This document shows positions 6,812 through 14,945 of a DNA stretch of 16,168 nucleotides, one piece after another. Origin of the DNA: Bacteroidales bacterium (GTDB lineage Bacteria > Bacteroidota > Bacteroidia > Bacteroidales > Muribaculaceae). The notes below the pieces were generated by a model that was given only the letters and a program-made list of their open reading frames with translations, was not told where the DNA came from and did no database searches. How positions within the stretch are numbered: the first letter of the stretch is position 1; every line of letters starts with the position of its first letter. A program made the translations under genes and the position numbers. The stretch is from positions 1-16,168 of the forward strand of contig SFNC01000037.1 of assembly GCA_004554255.1 (NCBI GenBank), read 5' to 3'.

Positions 6812-9547
6812 ATGAAAAGACTTCTTTCAGTAATCATGGTGCTGTGTTTTGCAGTGGGCAGCGCGCTTGCGCTCCCTGCTACACGCAAATGCTCAGGCAC
6901 CGTAGTTGACGAAACAGGTGAGCCCATTATCGGCGCCGGTATCGTTGTCACCAACGGACCCGCATTGGGTACCACCGACATTGACGGTAAATTCAGTGTG
7001 AATGTCCCCGACAATGCCAAGTCCTTAACCATCAGCTTTGTGGGCTACACCGATGCCGTAGAGGCACCGCGTGCGGAGATGGGAACCATCACCCTCAAGC
7101 CCAAGACAGAAATGCTCCAGGACGTGGTTGTAACCCAGTCTCTGGCACGCACCCGTCAGACCCCTGTTGCTGTCAGCCAGGTTAATGCCATGGACATTGA
7201 CCTTAAGCTCGGTACACAGGAGCTCCCCGAAATCCTGAAGACCACCCCCGGTGTATGGGCAACCAAAGACGGCGGCGGTTTCGGTGACGCCAAAATCAAC
7301 ATGCGCGGCTTCCAGAGCGCCAACGTTGCCGTTCTCGTTAACGGTATTCCCGTCAACGATATGGAATGGGGCGGCGTTTACTGGTCCAACTGGGCCGGCC
7401 TTAACGATGTTGCCTCCAACATCCAGACCCAGCGCGGTCTCGGTGCAGCTGTGCTCTCCGCTCCCTCTGTCGGCGGTACCATCAACATCACCACCCAGAG
7501 CATCGACGCCAAGAAAGGCGGTTCTGTATGGTACGGCTTCGGTAACGACGGCATGAACACCATCGGTATGAAAGTTTCCACCGGCCTCATGAAGAACGGC
7601 TGGGCTGTAACAGTCCTCGGCTCCCGCAAGTGGGGCGACGGTTACGTCCAGGGCACATGGTTCAACTCCTACAACTACTTCATCAACGTTTCCAAGCGCT
7701 TCAACGACAGCCACTCACTGTCACTGACCGCCTTCGGCGCTCCCCAGAAGCACAACAAACGTTCCAGCCAGGACGGTCTCACCATCATGGAGTACCAGAC
7801 CTACGCCAAGCGCGTGATGAACGGCGACAGCCCCTACAAGTACAACCCCACCTTCGGTTATGACCTCCAGGGCCAGCGTCGCTCCTCAAACCTGAACACC
7901 TACCACAAACCCCAGATTTCTCTTGCACACAACTGGGAAATCAACCACAAGTCACGCCTGTCCACCACACTGTACATGTCGCTGGCTTCGGGTGGCGGTT
8001 ATTCAGGTCAGGGCCGTGGCACATATAACGGCACAAGCCTCAGCAACTCAAGCTGGTACGGTGCTACAAACGGTATCCCCAACACACTGTTCCGCAACGA
8101 GGACGGTACTTTCGGCTACAACCTCATCCAGGAAATGAACATGGCCTCCACCACCGGTTCTAACATGGTCATGAGCCAGAGCAACAACTCGCACCAGTGG
8201 TACGGTCTGGTTTCAACCTACACCAACCGCTTCTTCGACGGCAAGCTCAATTTCCTGGCCGGTATCGACCTCCGCTACTACATCGGTAAACACAACAACA
8301 AGATTATCGACCTGTACAACGGTGCATACTTCATGGACGACTCCTCACGTAAAAACGTGAAAGTAGAGAACAACGCCGCTGCTGCAGATCCCAACTGGAA
8401 ATACGAGAAACTCGGTATCGGCGACGTTGTTTATCGCGACTACGACGGCCACACCAACCAGGAAGGCGGATATATTCAGGGTGAGCTGAATCTCCTTGAC
8501 AAGCGCCTCACCATCGTGGCTTCCGGTTCACTCTCCAACACCGGTTACCAGCGTATCGACCACTTCTACTACGACAAGGCCCACGCCAAATCCAAGACCT
8601 ATAACTTCCTTGGTGGAACAGCCAAAGCCGGTATCAACTACAACATTGACCGTCACAACAACGTATACGGCAATGTGGGTTACATCAGCCGCGCTCCCTT
8701 CTTCAGCCAGGGCGTATTCCTGTCATCGAACGTCAGCAACGCCGCCAACCCCGACCCCCTGAACGAGAAAGTATTCTCTGCCGAAATCGGTTACGGTTAC
8801 TCATCGCCCATCTTCTCGGCAACCGTCAACGGTTACTACACCAAGTGGCTTGACAAAACCACAACCCGCTCGGGCGACATCACCGCAGGCGAACACGCCG
8901 GCGACCGCTACTACCTGAATATGTCGGGCGTAGACGCCCGTCACATGGGCGTTGAGGTTAACTTCACCCTCGTTCCCGCCAACTGGGTGGAATTCAACGG
9001 TATGCTCTCTCTGGGCGACTATGAGTGGGCTTCCGACGCTACCGGTTACTTCTACAACCAGCTCGGCCAGCCTCTTAAGGACCTCGCCGGCAATCTTGCC
9101 AGCGGCATCCTCGCCGAGGACCACGCAAAGGCTACTCTTCTTCAGAAAGGCCGCAAAGTAGGTGGCTCGGCACAGACCACCGCCGCTCTCGGCGTAACCT
9201 TCCGTCCCTTCAAGGGCTTCCGCATCGGTGCCGACTGGACCGTTGCAGACCGCAACTACTCGGACTACTCCATCAGCTCCAGCAGCTACACCGCAAACGG
9301 TACTGTAAAAGTGGGCACCCCCTGGCGTATTCCCTGGGGCAATCAGCTGGACCTCAACGCTTCTTACCGCTTCAAAATCGGCGGTGTTGACGCTGTTCTT
9401 TCCGGAAACATCCACAACCTCTGCAACTACAATTATGTTATGGATGCCTACACCGATTCAGGCGTAGTCGGCACCTGGGAGAACGCTTTCCGCGTATTCT
9501 ACTCGTTCGGCCGCACATACTCCATGAAACTTCGCGTCAACTTCTAA
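6812..9547 (+). CDS. TonB-dependent outer-membrane receptor with carboxypeptidase-regulatory-like domain
   Basis: A 911-aa outer-membrane importer. In order: signal peptide (~1-20, ending SALA); a carboxypeptidase-regulatory-like beta domain (~27-97: GTVVDETGEPIIGAGIVV, TTDIDGKF, ISFVGY); a linker DVVVTQSLARTRQT that may include the TonB box; a plug domain (~117-228 with MRGF, VLVNGIP and the closing VGGTINI block); then a long barrel of alternating aromatic strands ending in the expected C-terminal Phe (MKLRVNF). It is shorter than typical SusC proteins (~1000 aa) and its partner is not SusD-like, so I do not call it susC. The ligand is unknown. The ATG follows the leader described separately, and the lipoprotein gene starts 29 bp downstream. 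Strongly C-ending codons suggest high expression. Confidence 0.93.
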   Translation: MKRLLSVIMVLCFAVGSALALPATRKCSGTVVDETGEPIIGAGIVVTNGPALGTTDIDGKFSVNVPDNAKSLTISFVGYTDAVEAPRAEMGTITLKPKTEMLQDVVVTQSLARTRQTPVAVSQVNAMDIDLKLGTQELPEILKTTPGVWATKDGGGFGDAKINMRGFQSANVAVLVNGIPVNDMEWGGVYWSNWAGLNDVASNIQTQRGLGAAVLSAPSVGGTINITTQSIDAKKGGSVWYGFGNDGMNTIGMKVSTGLMKNGWAVTVLGSRKWGDGYVQGTWFNSYNYFINVSKRFNDSHSLSLTAFGAPQKHNKRSSQDGLTIMEYQTYAKRVMNGDSPYKYNPTFGYDLQGQRRSSNLNTYHKPQISLAHNWEINHKSRLSTTLYMSLASGGGYSGQGRGTYNGTSLSNSSWYGATNGIPNTLFRNEDGTFGYNLIQEMNMASTTGSNMVMSQSNNSHQWYGLVSTYTNRFFDGKLNFLAGIDLRYYIGKHNNKIIDLYNGAYFMDDSSRKNVKVENNAAAADPNWKYEKLGIGDVVYRDYDGHTNQEGGYIQGELNLLDKRLTIVASGSLSNTGYQRIDHFYYDKAHAKSKTYNFLGGTAKAGINYNIDRHNNVYGNVGYISRAPFFSQGVFLSSNVSNAANPDPLNEKVFSAEIGYGYSSPIFSATVNGYYTKWLDKTTTRSGDITAGEHAGDRYYLNMSGVDARHMGVEVNFTLVPANWVEFNGMLSLGDYEWASDATGYFYNQLGQPLKDLAGNLASGILAEDHAKATLLQKGRKVGGSAQTTAALGVTFRPFKGFRIGADWTVADRNYSDYSISSSSYTANGTVKVGTPWRIPWGNQLDLNASYRFKIGGVDAVLSGNIHNLCNYNYVMDAYTDSGVVGTWENAFRVFYSFGRTYSMKLRVNF

Positions 9548-9576
9548 ACAACCACTAACTTTAGATATATAAAAAA

Positions 9577-11634
9577 ATGAATAAAAAATTATTTCTCACT
9601 CCGTTAGTGGCTGTGGCCCTGGCCGCCACCTTCACCGCCTGCGATGAAGAAGCCTGGAATGACCATCTGGACGGCTACGAGGAAACGGACAAGAACCCCA
9701 CCAACGTTCAAACAATAAACTACACCCTCACGGACGCTGACTACAGCACCGTGCTCTCCGCAAACTCCTCCGGCGCATCGGAACAGGACCTGGCCGTCCT
9801 CAAGCAGATTGCCGCCAAAAAGTGCTTCCCCGACGCCGAGGCCGTCAGAAAGTATCTGCCCGCGTTCCTCAACAACTCTTCCTTCCCCTACTTCACCCTC
9901 TCCGACAAGTCGGCAGTGAAGGTCACCTATAAGATTGCCCAGAACCTCCCCGCCGAGCTCTCCGCCGCCGCCGCCGCACAGCTTTACACCCTCTCCGAGG
10001 AGGATTACATGGACGTGTGGGAGAGCCAGGAGGACTATGTCCCCTGCTTCGCCCCCAGCCATCCCGCTGCAAAGAGCCTCCCCGGCATCCTGGCTGAGAA
10101 CGCCGAACCCGGCAAGGACTACATCATCGCCTCTTATGCCGTCTCACAGCAGGAGCCCGTCTTCGGTAACGTCGGCGGCGACGAACCCCAGCCCGAACCC
10201 TGGAAGCCCGGCAACACCATCGCCACATACGGCCTCAACGATGTCGCCGAAATCCAGGGCGTAGTCACCGCCGTCTGCGCACAGGGCTACACCGTCACCG
10301 ACAACTCCGGCACAATATTCGTCTACATGGGCTCGAGCTTCGACGCCTCCTCCGTACAGGTCGGCAACCAGCTCAACATCTCAGGCACCATCGGCGCCTA
10401 CAACAAGGGCCTCCAGGTGACCGGCTCATCCGCCACCGTCGAGAACGTCGGCCAGCAGACCGTCACCTACCCCGCCACCACGCCCCTCACCGGCGCACAG
10501 CTCGACGCCCTCGTTGCCCGCACCGACAATGCCCTCGCACAGTACGTGACCGTCAAGGGCAAAGCCGTTGTCACCGAACGCAACATCAACATCGTTGTTG
10601 ACGGCGCCGAAAAAGGCCAGGGCTCGGCCTACCAGGCCACAGCCGACCAGAAAGCCATGTTCACCAACGACGCCGAAGTCACCGTCAGCGGCTACTTCAT
10701 CGCCATCGCCGGCAGCCGCTACGCCTCCATCGTCGTCACCAGCGTCAACGGCAAAGCCTGCGCTCCCCGCCGCGTCAACTTCAGCCGCTCAGCCGCCGCT
10801 CAGGTCCCCTCCACCGTCGAGCGCGCCCTCTATCACCTGGACGGCAACCGCTGGACCGCCGCTTCCGACTTCGTAGTCCTCAACCCCGACGACTACACCG
10901 CCCTCGGCCAGCAGTACCAGAACCTCACCAACGCCAACACCCTCCTGCCCAAGTTCCTGGCACAGAAATTCCCCTATGCCGCTGCTGACGACGTCAAGAA
11001 CGTAATGTACCTCTATTACAACTCATCAGACAAGACTACATACTACGTCGCCGACCAGTACACCTTCAACGGCAGCGAGTGGATCCTCAACAATGGCGTT
11101 GTAGAGGCCACCGACCAGTTCGTTCGCAACAAAGGCGTCTGGAACTGGGATCCCTCAGTGGTAATCACCCTCCCCGGCGGTAAAGGTCAGGCTATTTCCG
11201 CCACCTATTACCAGGCTTGTGTTGACTGGGTATACGAGAACATCTGCGTTCCCCTTGGCGACACCAGCATCAAGTCGGGTAAGTTCTATGTTTCGTCTTA
11301 CGGTAACAACGAGTACTACAGCGGAACATCTGCATACCAGGGCAATGTTGACCTGCGTCCCTCGGCTGCCAAGACACAGTACCCCGCCGAATACGGCTCA
11401 ATGACCGACGAACAGGTCGTAGCACTTGAGAAGAAGCGCTTCATGGAAGAAGTAATGCCCGGCGCCCTCGCCAAACTGCATCCCGATGCAGTTCCCGTGG
11501 AAGGCATTGATGTTACCTACACCATCAACTTCGTGGTTTACGACGGTTCAAACTCTAACCACACCGCAGTATTCCGCGTAGTAGGTCCCGCCAAGTTCGA
11601 GCCCGTAAGCTGCACCTGGGACGACAAAGAATAA
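9577..11634 (+). CDS. Large surface-type lipoprotein with tandem OB-like domains, partner of the TonB receptor
   Basis: A 685-aa lipoprotein. Residues 1-21 form a lipoprotein signal with TFTAC, Cys22 being the lipidation site. Asp-Glu-Glu follows at once, resembling the acidic export signal that sends Bacteroidetes lipoproteins to the cell surface. I see no SusD TPR architecture. Residues ~213-290 (AEIQGVVTAV, YTVTDNSGTIFVY, QVGNQLNISGTI) and ~320-392 read as two OB-fold-like beta domains, as found in some Bacteroidetes extracellular nuclease-associated proteins. A short motif recurs three times: TLTDADY/LPAFL (50-98), TLSEEDY/LPGIL (138-172), VLNPDDY/LPKFL (434-461). Its position 29 bp after the receptor suggests it is the receptor's extracellular lid or substrate-binding subunit. 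Ligand and family name are not known to me; third codon positions are overwhelmingly C around 10,000-10,960. Confidence 0.85.
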   Translation: MNKKLFLTPLVAVALAATFTACDEEAWNDHLDGYEETDKNPTNVQTINYTLTDADYSTVLSANSSGASEQDLAVLKQIAAKKCFPDAEAVRKYLPAFLNNSSFPYFTLSDKSAVKVTYKIAQNLPAELSAAAAAQLYTLSEEDYMDVWESQEDYVPCFAPSHPAAKSLPGILAENAEPGKDYIIASYAVSQQEPVFGNVGGDEPQPEPWKPGNTIATYGLNDVAEIQGVVTAVCAQGYTVTDNSGTIFVYMGSSFDASSVQVGNQLNISGTIGAYNKGLQVTGSSATVENVGQQTVTYPATTPLTGAQLDALVARTDNALAQYVTVKGKAVVTERNINIVVDGAEKGQGSAYQATADQKAMFTNDAEVTVSGYFIAIAGSRYASIVVTSVNGKACAPRRVNFSRSAAAQVPSTVERALYHLDGNRWTAASDFVVLNPDDYTALGQQYQNLTNANTLLPKFLAQKFPYAAADDVKNVMYLYYNSSDKTTYYVADQYTFNGSEWILNNGVVEATDQFVRNKGVWNWDPSVVITLPGGKGQAISATYYQACVDWVYENICVPLGDTSIKSGKFYVSSYGNNEYYSGTSAYQGNVDLRPSAAKTQYPAEYGSMTDEQVVALEKKRFMEEVMPGALAKLHPDAVPVEGIDVTYTINFVVYDGSNSNHTAVFRVVGPAKFEPVSCTWDDKE

Positions 11635-11670
11635 AATTCTGAAAGGCAAGTAATTGCCGCAATCCTCTAT

Positions 11671-11708
11671 AAAAAAGAGCAGGCCTGCCACGCGGGCTTG
11701 CTCTTTTT
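11671..11708. terminator. Rho-independent terminator after the receptor operon
   Basis: AAAAAGAGCA (from 11672) pairs perfectly with TGCTCTTTTT ending at 11708, extended inward by GGCC/GGGCT-type pairs including G-U. The A-tract on one side and T-tract on the other make it formally bidirectional, though both neighbouring genes run rightward. It begins 36 bp after the lipoprotein stop codon. Confidence 0.85.
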
Positions 11709-11728
11709 GGCTTATTTTTGTACCTTTG
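11697..11728 (+). promoter_or_regulatory. Promoter of the LTA-synthase-like gene, overlapping the terminator
   Basis: CTTG (11697-11700), a 20-bp spacer and TACCTTTG (11721-11728) fit the Bacteroidetes consensus exactly in spacing. The -33 box is inside the descending arm of the upstream terminator. A second TAnnTTTG match (11713-11720) lacks a well-placed -33 box. A start ~6-7 bp after the -7 box falls on the ATG at 11734 or 11737, implying a leaderless or nearly leaderless mRNA. Confidence 0.65.
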
Positions 11729-11733
11729 CGGCT

Positions 11734-13545
11734 ATGATGACTAAACTGAAACAAGGATGCCGGTGGCTTGTCCTCTGGCTGAGCGACCCGCGTACGGCGG
11801 CGATGGCGGCAACGACCTTTCTGTCGCTTTTATGGTTTATTTTGGACTGGAATACGGACACCACCTTCCGCTCCATGAGCGACTGGATGCTGTATGTGTG
11901 CAATCTGCTGCTGACGATGATTCTGCTCACGCCGTGGATGCTTACTCGGCGCGTGTGGGTGCAGCTGCTGACCATTGCCGTTGCCGACGGTTTCTGCATG
12001 GCAAACCTTATGTACAACCGCACATATCTGACGGCCATTCCGGCCGACAGCTATGCCATGGTGTCCAATCTCGCCGACTTTACCTCGTCTGTCACCGACA
12101 GTCTGCGGTGGAAGGACGGAGTGTTCCTGATAATCCTTGCCGTGGGCGGCGTTTTCGCCTATCGCAGCCGCGTGAAAGAGGTGGCCGGGGCCATAAGCCG
12201 CTGGCTGTCCGTCACGGCGATTTTAGCACTGATTACGGCCATAGGGCTGCTGTCGCGAGGCGGTTTCTATCAGGCTTACGACAAGCTTGTACAGTCCTGC
12301 TACCACTATACCTGCGGTGTGCCTACATATACCATCGCCGGCCATGTAATCTACAATATAATGGACAATAACCGGCATGCGGTGCTGGACGAGGCCGACC
12401 GCATGCGCGTGGAGGCGTGGCTGGAGCGTCACCGCAGTCTGCAGACCCTGCCGCCCGACAGCCTGGAGGGACGCCGCAATCTGGTGCTGATAATCTGCGA
12501 GTCGCTGGAATCCTGGCCGATAGGCAAATCCGTTGCCGGCAAGCCAATTACGCCTTATCTGAACAGCCTTGTGGCCGATTCTGCCACACTGTACGCCCCG
12601 AATATGCTCACGCAGGTGGCGGCCGGACACAGCATTGACGCGCAGCTGCTGTTCACGGCGGGAATGCTCCCGGCAACCTCCGGAATATACTCCATGAAGT
12701 ACCCCTCGCATTACTATCCCACGCTGAATATGGCGCTGAAGGAGGACCGCGGGGCGCGAAGCATGCTGCTGACCTCCGACAAGCTAATGACGTGGAATAT
12801 GGGTACCATAGCCCGTACATTCGGCTATGACTCACTGCTTTACCGCGACAACTGGGAGATGGACCAGACTATAGACAGACACCTCACGGACGGGTCGTTC
12901 CTGCGCCAGGCAGTGAAGGAATTTCAGCGCGGCGAGCTGTGGCCGCACGGACAGCCGGCCATGGTGACTCTGCTTACCTACACGGGTCATAACCCCTTCA
13001 TGCTCACCGATAACCTGCGCGACCCGGAATTTGAGAAAGGGTTGGCCTCCCTACCCCGCCGATTGCGTGACTATATTGCTGTAACCCACTATGTTGACGC
13101 ACAACTGCACATAATGGTGGACTATCTGCGCAGCCGCCCGGATGCGGATAACACGCTGATAGTGATAGTTGGCGACCATGAGGCCTTAGGGTCGTCGCGC
13201 GACGAACTGCGTGGCTCGTCGAAGATGGCGTCGGAGCTCGTAAGTCCCGGAAAATTCACCCCCTTCATAGTGCTGAACTCCCCCGTTGGCGGACGTGTGG
13301 ATGCGTTAATGGGTCAGGTGGACGTTTATACCACGCTGCTGGACCTGCTGGGGGTGCGCGAGACACGCTGGCGCGGCATGGGCCGCAGCCTCCTGGACCC
13401 CCACAGGGTCAACGCCGAATACACCTCCGTGCCGCACCAGCTACATGGCGACACCGTGGGCGTGGATCCTCGCCTGATACAGCATCTGGACAGTGCGGCG
13501 GCGGTTTCCTCGCGCCTGATAATCCACAATATGCTGGCGCCGTGA
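11734..13545 (+). CDS. LTA synthase-family membrane protein (alkaline phosphatase superfamily, phosphotransferase/sulfatase fold)
   Basis: A 603-aa protein with about five N-terminal membrane helices (~21-40, 51-70, 74-92, 128-145, 157-174) followed by a periplasmic catalytic domain (~245-600), the LtaS layout. Metal- and substrate-site landmarks are Glu256 in LVLIICESLESW, the nucleophile region GHSIDAQ with Ser300 where LtaS has Thr, His419 in TGHNPF, and Asp481-His482 in IVGDHE. Family members transfer phosphoglycerol or phosphoethanolamine from lipids to glycans or lipids; a Gram-negative bacteroidete has no lipoteichoic acid, so an envelope glycan or lipid A acceptor is more plausible. 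The frame is open upstream to 11698, but ATG 11734 (or 11737) is chosen because the promoter -7 box lies just before it. It appears to be a single-gene unit. The substrate is unknown. Confidence 0.87.
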   Translation: MMTKLKQGCRWLVLWLSDPRTAAMAATTFLSLLWFILDWNTDTTFRSMSDWMLYVCNLLLTMILLTPWMLTRRVWVQLLTIAVADGFCMANLMYNRTYLTAIPADSYAMVSNLADFTSSVTDSLRWKDGVFLIILAVGGVFAYRSRVKEVAGAISRWLSVTAILALITAIGLLSRGGFYQAYDKLVQSCYHYTCGVPTYTIAGHVIYNIMDNNRHAVLDEADRMRVEAWLERHRSLQTLPPDSLEGRRNLVLIICESLESWPIGKSVAGKPITPYLNSLVADSATLYAPNMLTQVAAGHSIDAQLLFTAGMLPATSGIYSMKYPSHYYPTLNMALKEDRGARSMLLTSDKLMTWNMGTIARTFGYDSLLYRDNWEMDQTIDRHLTDGSFLRQAVKEFQRGELWPHGQPAMVTLLTYTGHNPFMLTDNLRDPEFEKGLASLPRRLRDYIAVTHYVDAQLHIMVDYLRSRPDADNTLIVIVGDHEALGSSRDELRGSSKMASELVSPGKFTPFIVLNSPVGGRVDALMGQVDVYTTLLDLLGVRETRWRGMGRSLLDPHRVNAEYTSVPHQLHGDTVGVDPRLIQHLDSAAAVSSRLIIHNMLAP

Positions 13546-13566
13546 GCGCCGTGAGCGGGCTGTGGA

Positions 13567-13598
13567 TTTGCATGTTAACGAAAAATGTTGTACTTTTG
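13567..13598 (+). promoter_or_regulatory. Promoter of the gldE-gldD-PPTase operon
   Basis: TTTG (13567-13570), a 20-bp spacer and TACTTTTG (13591-13598) match the consensus fully. Transcription would start near 13605, leaving a ~54-nt leader to the ATG at 13659. The leader has two adjacent small hairpins: AAGGC/GCCTT (13616-13631) and AAGTT/AACTT (13633-13647). Confidence 0.78.
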
Positions 13599-13611
13599 TG
13601 CAAATGTTAAC
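13572..13611. repeat. Paired ATGTTAAC elements flanking the gldE -7 box
   Basis: Two identical copies of ATGTTAAC (13572-13579 and 13604-13611), each containing the palindrome GTTAAC, lie 32 bp apart, about three helical turns. One is in the promoter spacer and the other at the predicted transcription start. The geometry suits a repressor operator pair, but the motif is short and A/T-rich, so coincidence is possible. Confidence 0.3.
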
Positions 13612-13658
13612 AGATAAGGCGTGACAGCCTTTAAGTTCAGACAACTTCATAAAGAATA

Positions 13659-14945
13659 ATGTCCACAGACCCTTTGCCTATTATGCAGGTAGTGACGCTT
13701 GCCATTGCCTGCCTCGCACTAATTCTGTCCGGGTTTATCTCCGGTAGTGAAATCGCTTATTTTTCTTTGTCACCGGCGCAGTTAGACGACCTTGACGAGA
13801 CCGACTCGGGGCGCCGTGCAAGACGCATGCTTGACAAGCCGGAACAGCTTCTGGCAACAATCCTCATCGCCAACAACCTGGTGAATGTAGCAATCGTTGT
13901 GCTCACCAATTTTGCGCTGGGCCCGGTATTCAAGGATATGGGCGCGGTGTTGAGCTTTATCCTGCAGTCGGTAATCCTCACATTCCTGATTCTGCTTTTC
14001 GGAGAGATTCTGCCCAAGCTTTACGCCAACCATAACCCTGTGAAGTGGGCGCGTTTCGCCGCTCCCGGTGTTAAATTGCTGATGATACTGTGCAGCCCGC
14101 TGTCGCGACTGCTGGTGCGTTCCACCAGCATAGTGCACCGTGTGGTTGCAAAGCAGGCACCGTCCATCAGCACCGACGAACTGTCTCAGGCTCTTGAGAT
14201 TACGGACGTAAAGACCGATACCGCCGACAAGCAGATGCTGGAGGGCATCCTGCAGTTCGGCGACACTTCCGCCGCCGAAATCATGACGCCCCGAATAGAT
14301 ATGACAGATATCCCCTACTCCGCTACCTTCGACCAGGTTATGCGCGTGGTGTTGGACAGCGGATTCTCGCGTATCCCCGTCTACGACGGCACCGAGGACA
14401 ATATAAAGGGCATACTCTACAGCCGCGATCTGTTGCCGTATATCGGCAATGCCGACAACGACTTCAGGTGGCAGACACTGCTGCGCGAGGCCTATTATGT
14501 GCCTGAAAACCGCATGATTGACGATGTCCTTGAGGATTTCCGCCGCCGCCGCCAGCATCTGGCGATTGTGGTGGACGAATTCGGCGGCACGCAGGGCCTG
14601 GTGACCATGGAGGATGTGCTGGAGGAGATTGTGGGCGACATCAACGACGAGTACGACGAGGATGAGTCCACGTATAAGCGCCTGGCCGACAACTCGTTCA
14701 TATTCGAGGGCCGCACGCTCCTCACGGATTTTTTCCGCATCACCGACCTGGATGAGGACGATTATGCCCCCGTGGCCGAGGACTGCGAAACCCTTGCCGG
14801 CATGCTCCTTGCCATAAAGGGCGATTTCCCCAAGGCCAAGGAGCCGATGGTTTACAGCCGCTGTCATTTTCTGGTACTGGATGTCACCGACCACCGCATC
14901 ACCAAGGTGCGTGTTAAAATAACAGAGGCGGAAACCAATGCATAA
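13659..14945 (+). CDS. gldE: GldE-like membrane protein (DUF21/CNNM + CBS pair + CorC/HlyC domain)
   Basis: A 428-aa inner-membrane protein of the hemolysin/CorC/CNNM superfamily. The N-terminal DUF21 domain (~8-165) has the SGFISGSE signature (24-31) and GEILPK (115-120). A CBS pair (~205-330) contains IMTPR (208-212), SRIPVYDG (237-244) and VDEFGGTQGLVTMEDVLEEI (305-324). The C-terminal CorC_HlyC domain (~345-422) follows. The superfamily is linked to Mg/Co handling. The immediate gldD-type lipoprotein downstream identifies it as the Bacteroidetes GldE homologue, named for gliding motility in Flavobacterium but retained in non-gliding Bacteroidales, where its role is unclear and probably envelope-related. 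Its stop codon lies 8 bp inside gldD. Confidence in the domain call is higher than in the function. Confidence 0.88.
   Translation: MSTDPLPIMQVVTLAIACLALILSGFISGSEIAYFSLSPAQLDDLDETDSGRRARRMLDKPEQLLATILIANNLVNVAIVVLTNFALGPVFKDMGAVLSFILQSVILTFLILLFGEILPKLYANHNPVKWARFAAPGVKLLMILCSPLSRLLVRSTSIVHRVVAKQAPSISTDELSQALEITDVKTDTADKQMLEGILQFGDTSAAEIMTPRIDMTDIPYSATFDQVMRVVLDSGFSRIPVYDGTEDNIKGILYSRDLLPYIGNADNDFRWQTLLREAYYVPENRMIDDVLEDFRRRRQHLAIVVDEFGGTQGLVTMEDVLEEIVGDINDEYDEDESTYKRLADNSFIFEGRTLLTDFFRITDLDEDDYAPVAEDCETLAGMLLAIKGDFPKAKEPMVYSRCHFLVLDVTDHRITKVRVKITEAETNA

Noticed and set aside
7025..7714. 229-codon minus-strand frame antisense to the TonB receptor
   Set aside because: The receptor's biased codon use removes antisense stops; the product has no domain and no promoter.
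11698..13545. TTG start at 11698 for the LTA-synthase-like gene
   Set aside because: It lies in the terminator arm and upstream of the predicted transcription start; ATG 11734 or 11737 is better placed.
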